Shown one piece after another: positions 14,341-16,067 of a DNA stretch of 16,067 nt. The notes beneath the pieces are model-generated. The model searched no databases. It saw only the letters and a list, made by a program, of their open reading frames with translations, and was not told the origin of the DNA. Within the stretch, counting starts at the first letter, position 1. Each line of letters starts with the position of its first letter. The stretch is taken from positions 1 through 16,067 of the forward strand of contig USJP01000006.1 in assembly GCA_900555105.1 (NCBI GenBank), given 5' to 3'. The translations under genes and the position numbers were made by a program. The DNA is from an uncultured Coriobacteriaceae bacterium. Lineage in GTDB: Bacteria > Actinomycetota > Coriobacteriia > Coriobacteriales > UMGS124.

Positions 14341-15653
14341 CTACATGGCCTTCTTCTTGAACTTGAACCTGATGGGCGTACCGGTGAGATCGAAACGGTC
14401 GCGGATGCGGTTCTCGAGGAAGTGCTCGTAGTTGGGGGTGACGAGCTCGGGCATATTCACGAAGATGGTGAAGATGGGAGGCTTGTTGCCCGTCTGCGTG
14501 ATGTAATTCATCTTGAGGCGCTTCGTGCCCTTCGTCACCGTGTGGCCGAACTCGCGCAGCTCGGTGAGGAGCTTGTTGAGCTGCGGGGTCGGGATGACCT
14601 GGCGACGGTGGGCGTCGGCGGTGTTCACAGCGTCCCACACGCGCAGGCAGGAGCGGCCCGTGAGGGCGGAGCTGCGCACCACGGGGGCGTAGGAGACGAA
14701 GTTGAGGCGCTCGGCCACGTCGTTCTCGAGCTCCTCGCGGCGCTCGGCGGTGTCGACGAGGTCCCACTTGTTGAGCAGGACGACCACGGCGATGCCGTTG
14801 TTGTGCGCCATGCCGGCGACGCGCTGGTCCTGCTCGGTGACGCCGATGGTGGAGTCGATGACGATGAGGGCCACGTCGGCGCGCTCGATGGCGCGCTCGG
14901 CACGCAGGAGTAGAACTCCAGGTCCTCGTTGATAACGGTGCGCTTGCGCATACCGGCGGTGTCGATGAGGCGGTACTTGACGCCCTCGTGCTCGACGAGC
15001 GTGTCGACGGCGTCACGGGTGGTGCCGGCCACGTCGCTCACGATGGAGCGCTGCTCGCCGCAGAGGCGGTTGAGCAGCGAGGACTTGCCGGCGTTGGGGC
15101 GGCCGACGATGGCGACGCGGATGAGGTCCTCGGGGATCTCCTCCTCGGTGGCCTCAGGCAGCGAAGCCACGACGTCGTCGAGGATGTCGCCCACGCCGTT
15201 GCCGTGCTGGGCGCTGATGGGGTACGGATCGCCCAGGCCCAGGCTGTAGAACTCGTAGGCGTTGGCGTCCTGCAGGACGGAGTCGCACTTGTTGACGGCC
15301 AGGAAGACCGGTTTGTCGGTGCGCTTCAGGATGCGAGAGACGGCCTCGTCCTCCTCGGTGACGCCGGTCTTGCCGTCGACGAGGAAGATGATGGCGTCGG
15401 CCTCGTTGATGGCGAGAACCGCCTGGTCGCGAATCTTGCTCTGGAACGCATCCTCGGAATCGCCGACCTCGATACCGCCGGTATCGCACAGCGAGAACTC
15501 GGTGCCGTTCCAGTCGGAATCATGGAACGTCCTGTCACGGGTGACGCCCTCGGTCTCGTGCACGATGGCCTCGGGACGCTGGGAAACACGGTTGACGAAC
15601 GTGGACTTGCCCACATTGGGCCTGCCCACCACTGCAACGACAGGCTTTGTCAT
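14341..15653 (-). CDS. der: Ribosome-assembly GTPase Der (EngA), frameshifted
   Basis: Der is a double GTPase needed for 50S subunit assembly. From ATG 15653 (AAGGAGG 7 nt upstream) the first frame encodes G domain 1 (GRPNVGKST 10-18, DTGG 57-60, NKCD 121-124) and most of G domain 2 (GRPNAGKSS 184-192, DTAG 231-234) as far as EDLEFYS (residue 249, codon at 14909). The frame then changes: the rest of G domain 2 (ALIVIDSTIG, NKWD) and the C-terminal KH-like domain ending RFKFKKKAM continue in another frame from 14904 to the TAG at 14341. Homologues read YSVLRA here; the sequence has TCC-TG-CGT, so about 4 nt are missing. Restored, the protein would be about 438 residues, the family norm. As written, the first frame runs into unrelated residues. 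Der is normally essential, so a read error or very recent lesion is likely. Third codon positions look more GC-rich than in the neighbours. Confidence 0.9.
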
Positions 15654-15701
15654 GGGTGAACCTCCTTGAGAAAAAACATACGTGCGTTCAGGGTACCACG
15701 C

Positions 15702-16067
15702 TCAGAGCACTTCGAACGCGCGTTTGATGCCTTGGGGCACCGCGGTCACGAAAAAGCCCCGAGCACCGCGGTCCTCGAGCGCGTGGACAAGCTCGTCGGC
15801 CGCAACGCCGTCAAGTGTGAGGCGGTCGGCGTTGAGCATGATGTCGGGCAGCCACACGACGGTGTGCGACAGGTCCTGGGGAAGCTGCGCCAGAACGTCG
15901 CAGGCACACAGAAGCCCCGTGACGTTGACGTTGCCCCCGAAGTAGTCGTTCTCCACCGCAACGACCTCGCAGCGACCCTCAACGGGCAGCGCCTGGACGA
16001 AGTCGCGCACCACGTGCGCGCTCGCGCAGCCCGAGATGAGCAGCACCCGCTCCCCCGCCGCCTCGAG
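15702..16067 (-). CDS. DUF512 radical-SAM/PDZ-type protein, C-terminal part (5' end beyond window)
   Basis: Only the last 121 residues are in view; the frame stays open to the window edge (LEAAGERVLLISGCA...), so a GTG at 16046 is not a true start. The segment VAVENDYFGGNVNVTGLLCACDVL, then VWLPDIMLN and LTLDGVAADELVHAL, matches the C-terminal DUF512 domain, where homologues read NxFFGxxVTVAGLLTGxD, LP..ML and FLDD.t..EL. Full-length members carry an N-terminal PDZ-like and a radical-SAM domain and are of unknown function. In many clostridia and relatives this gene is directly upstream of der, as here (48-bp gap). The family call rests on these C-terminal motifs only. Confidence 0.75.
   Translation of the reverse strand, partial: LEAAGERVLLISGCASAHVVRDFVQALPVEGRCEVVAVENDYFGGNVNVTGLLCACDVLAQLPQDLSHTVVWLPDIMLNADRLTLDGVAADELVHALEDRGARGFFVTAVPQGIKRAFEVL

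Noticed and set aside
14303..15016. 237-codon minus-strand frame in the der region
   Set aside because: It is a third frame over der with low-complexity Arg/His/Pro-rich translation, while the der domains are encoded in the two other frames.

Overview
This looks like a core-genome segment of a GC-rich actinobacterium, most likely class Coriobacteriia (an Olsenella/Collinsella/Atopobium-type organism). Three things suggest this: the nrdR - LysM protein - lexA block has the order known from Mycobacterium and Corynebacterium; RNase Y and a DUF512-der-plsY-gpsA block give a Firmicutes-like flavour; and starts are often GTG or TTG behind strong Shine-Dalgarno sites. Genus assignment is inference. 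I see no tRNA, rRNA, CRISPR array, insertion sequence or phage gene.

Left end (1-1523): nrdR (cut by the window edge) and a small membrane-anchored LysM protein are on the minus strand, divergent from lexA on the plus strand. The 110-bp divergent region holds two LexA-type operators, one between the lexA -35 and -10 elements and one at the predicted lexA start of transcription. The second covers the upstream ATG that a gene caller would pick, so the real lexA start is probably the GTG at 879. The layout matches the yneA/divS/chiZ type of SOS cell-division inhibitor paired with lexA.

Middle (1533-8163): a minus-strand operon rny - GHKL ATPase - miaB - miaA - hflX, with overlaps or short gaps. 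A good promoter at 8134-8163 lies about 175 nt upstream of the rny start and implies a long leader. The operon combines RNA decay (RNase Y), tRNA A37 modification (MiaA, MiaB) and a ribosome-associated GTPase (HflX), plus an uncharacterised GHKL-type ATP-binding protein. The last gene, hflX, converges on lexA with 9 bp between stop codons and no visible terminator.

Right part (8208-16067): a second minus-strand run, read in transcription order: DUF512 radical-SAM-type protein (3' end only) - der - plsY - gpsA - rpe - cysteine desulfurase - PHP phosphatase - Nif3-like protein - C4 zinc-ribbon coiled-coil protein. It mixes ribosome assembly, phospholipid synthesis, central carbon metabolism and sulfur transfer. 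The der gene is broken by a frameshift equivalent to loss of 4 nt at about 14906-14910. Because Der is normally essential, a sequencing or assembly error is the first explanation.

The most interesting items are the LexA-controlled lexA/LysM region, the orphan GHKL ATPase in the RNA-processing operon, the long rny leader, and the der frameshift. I found no clearly new multi-gene system; the GHKL protein is the best candidate for undescribed biology.
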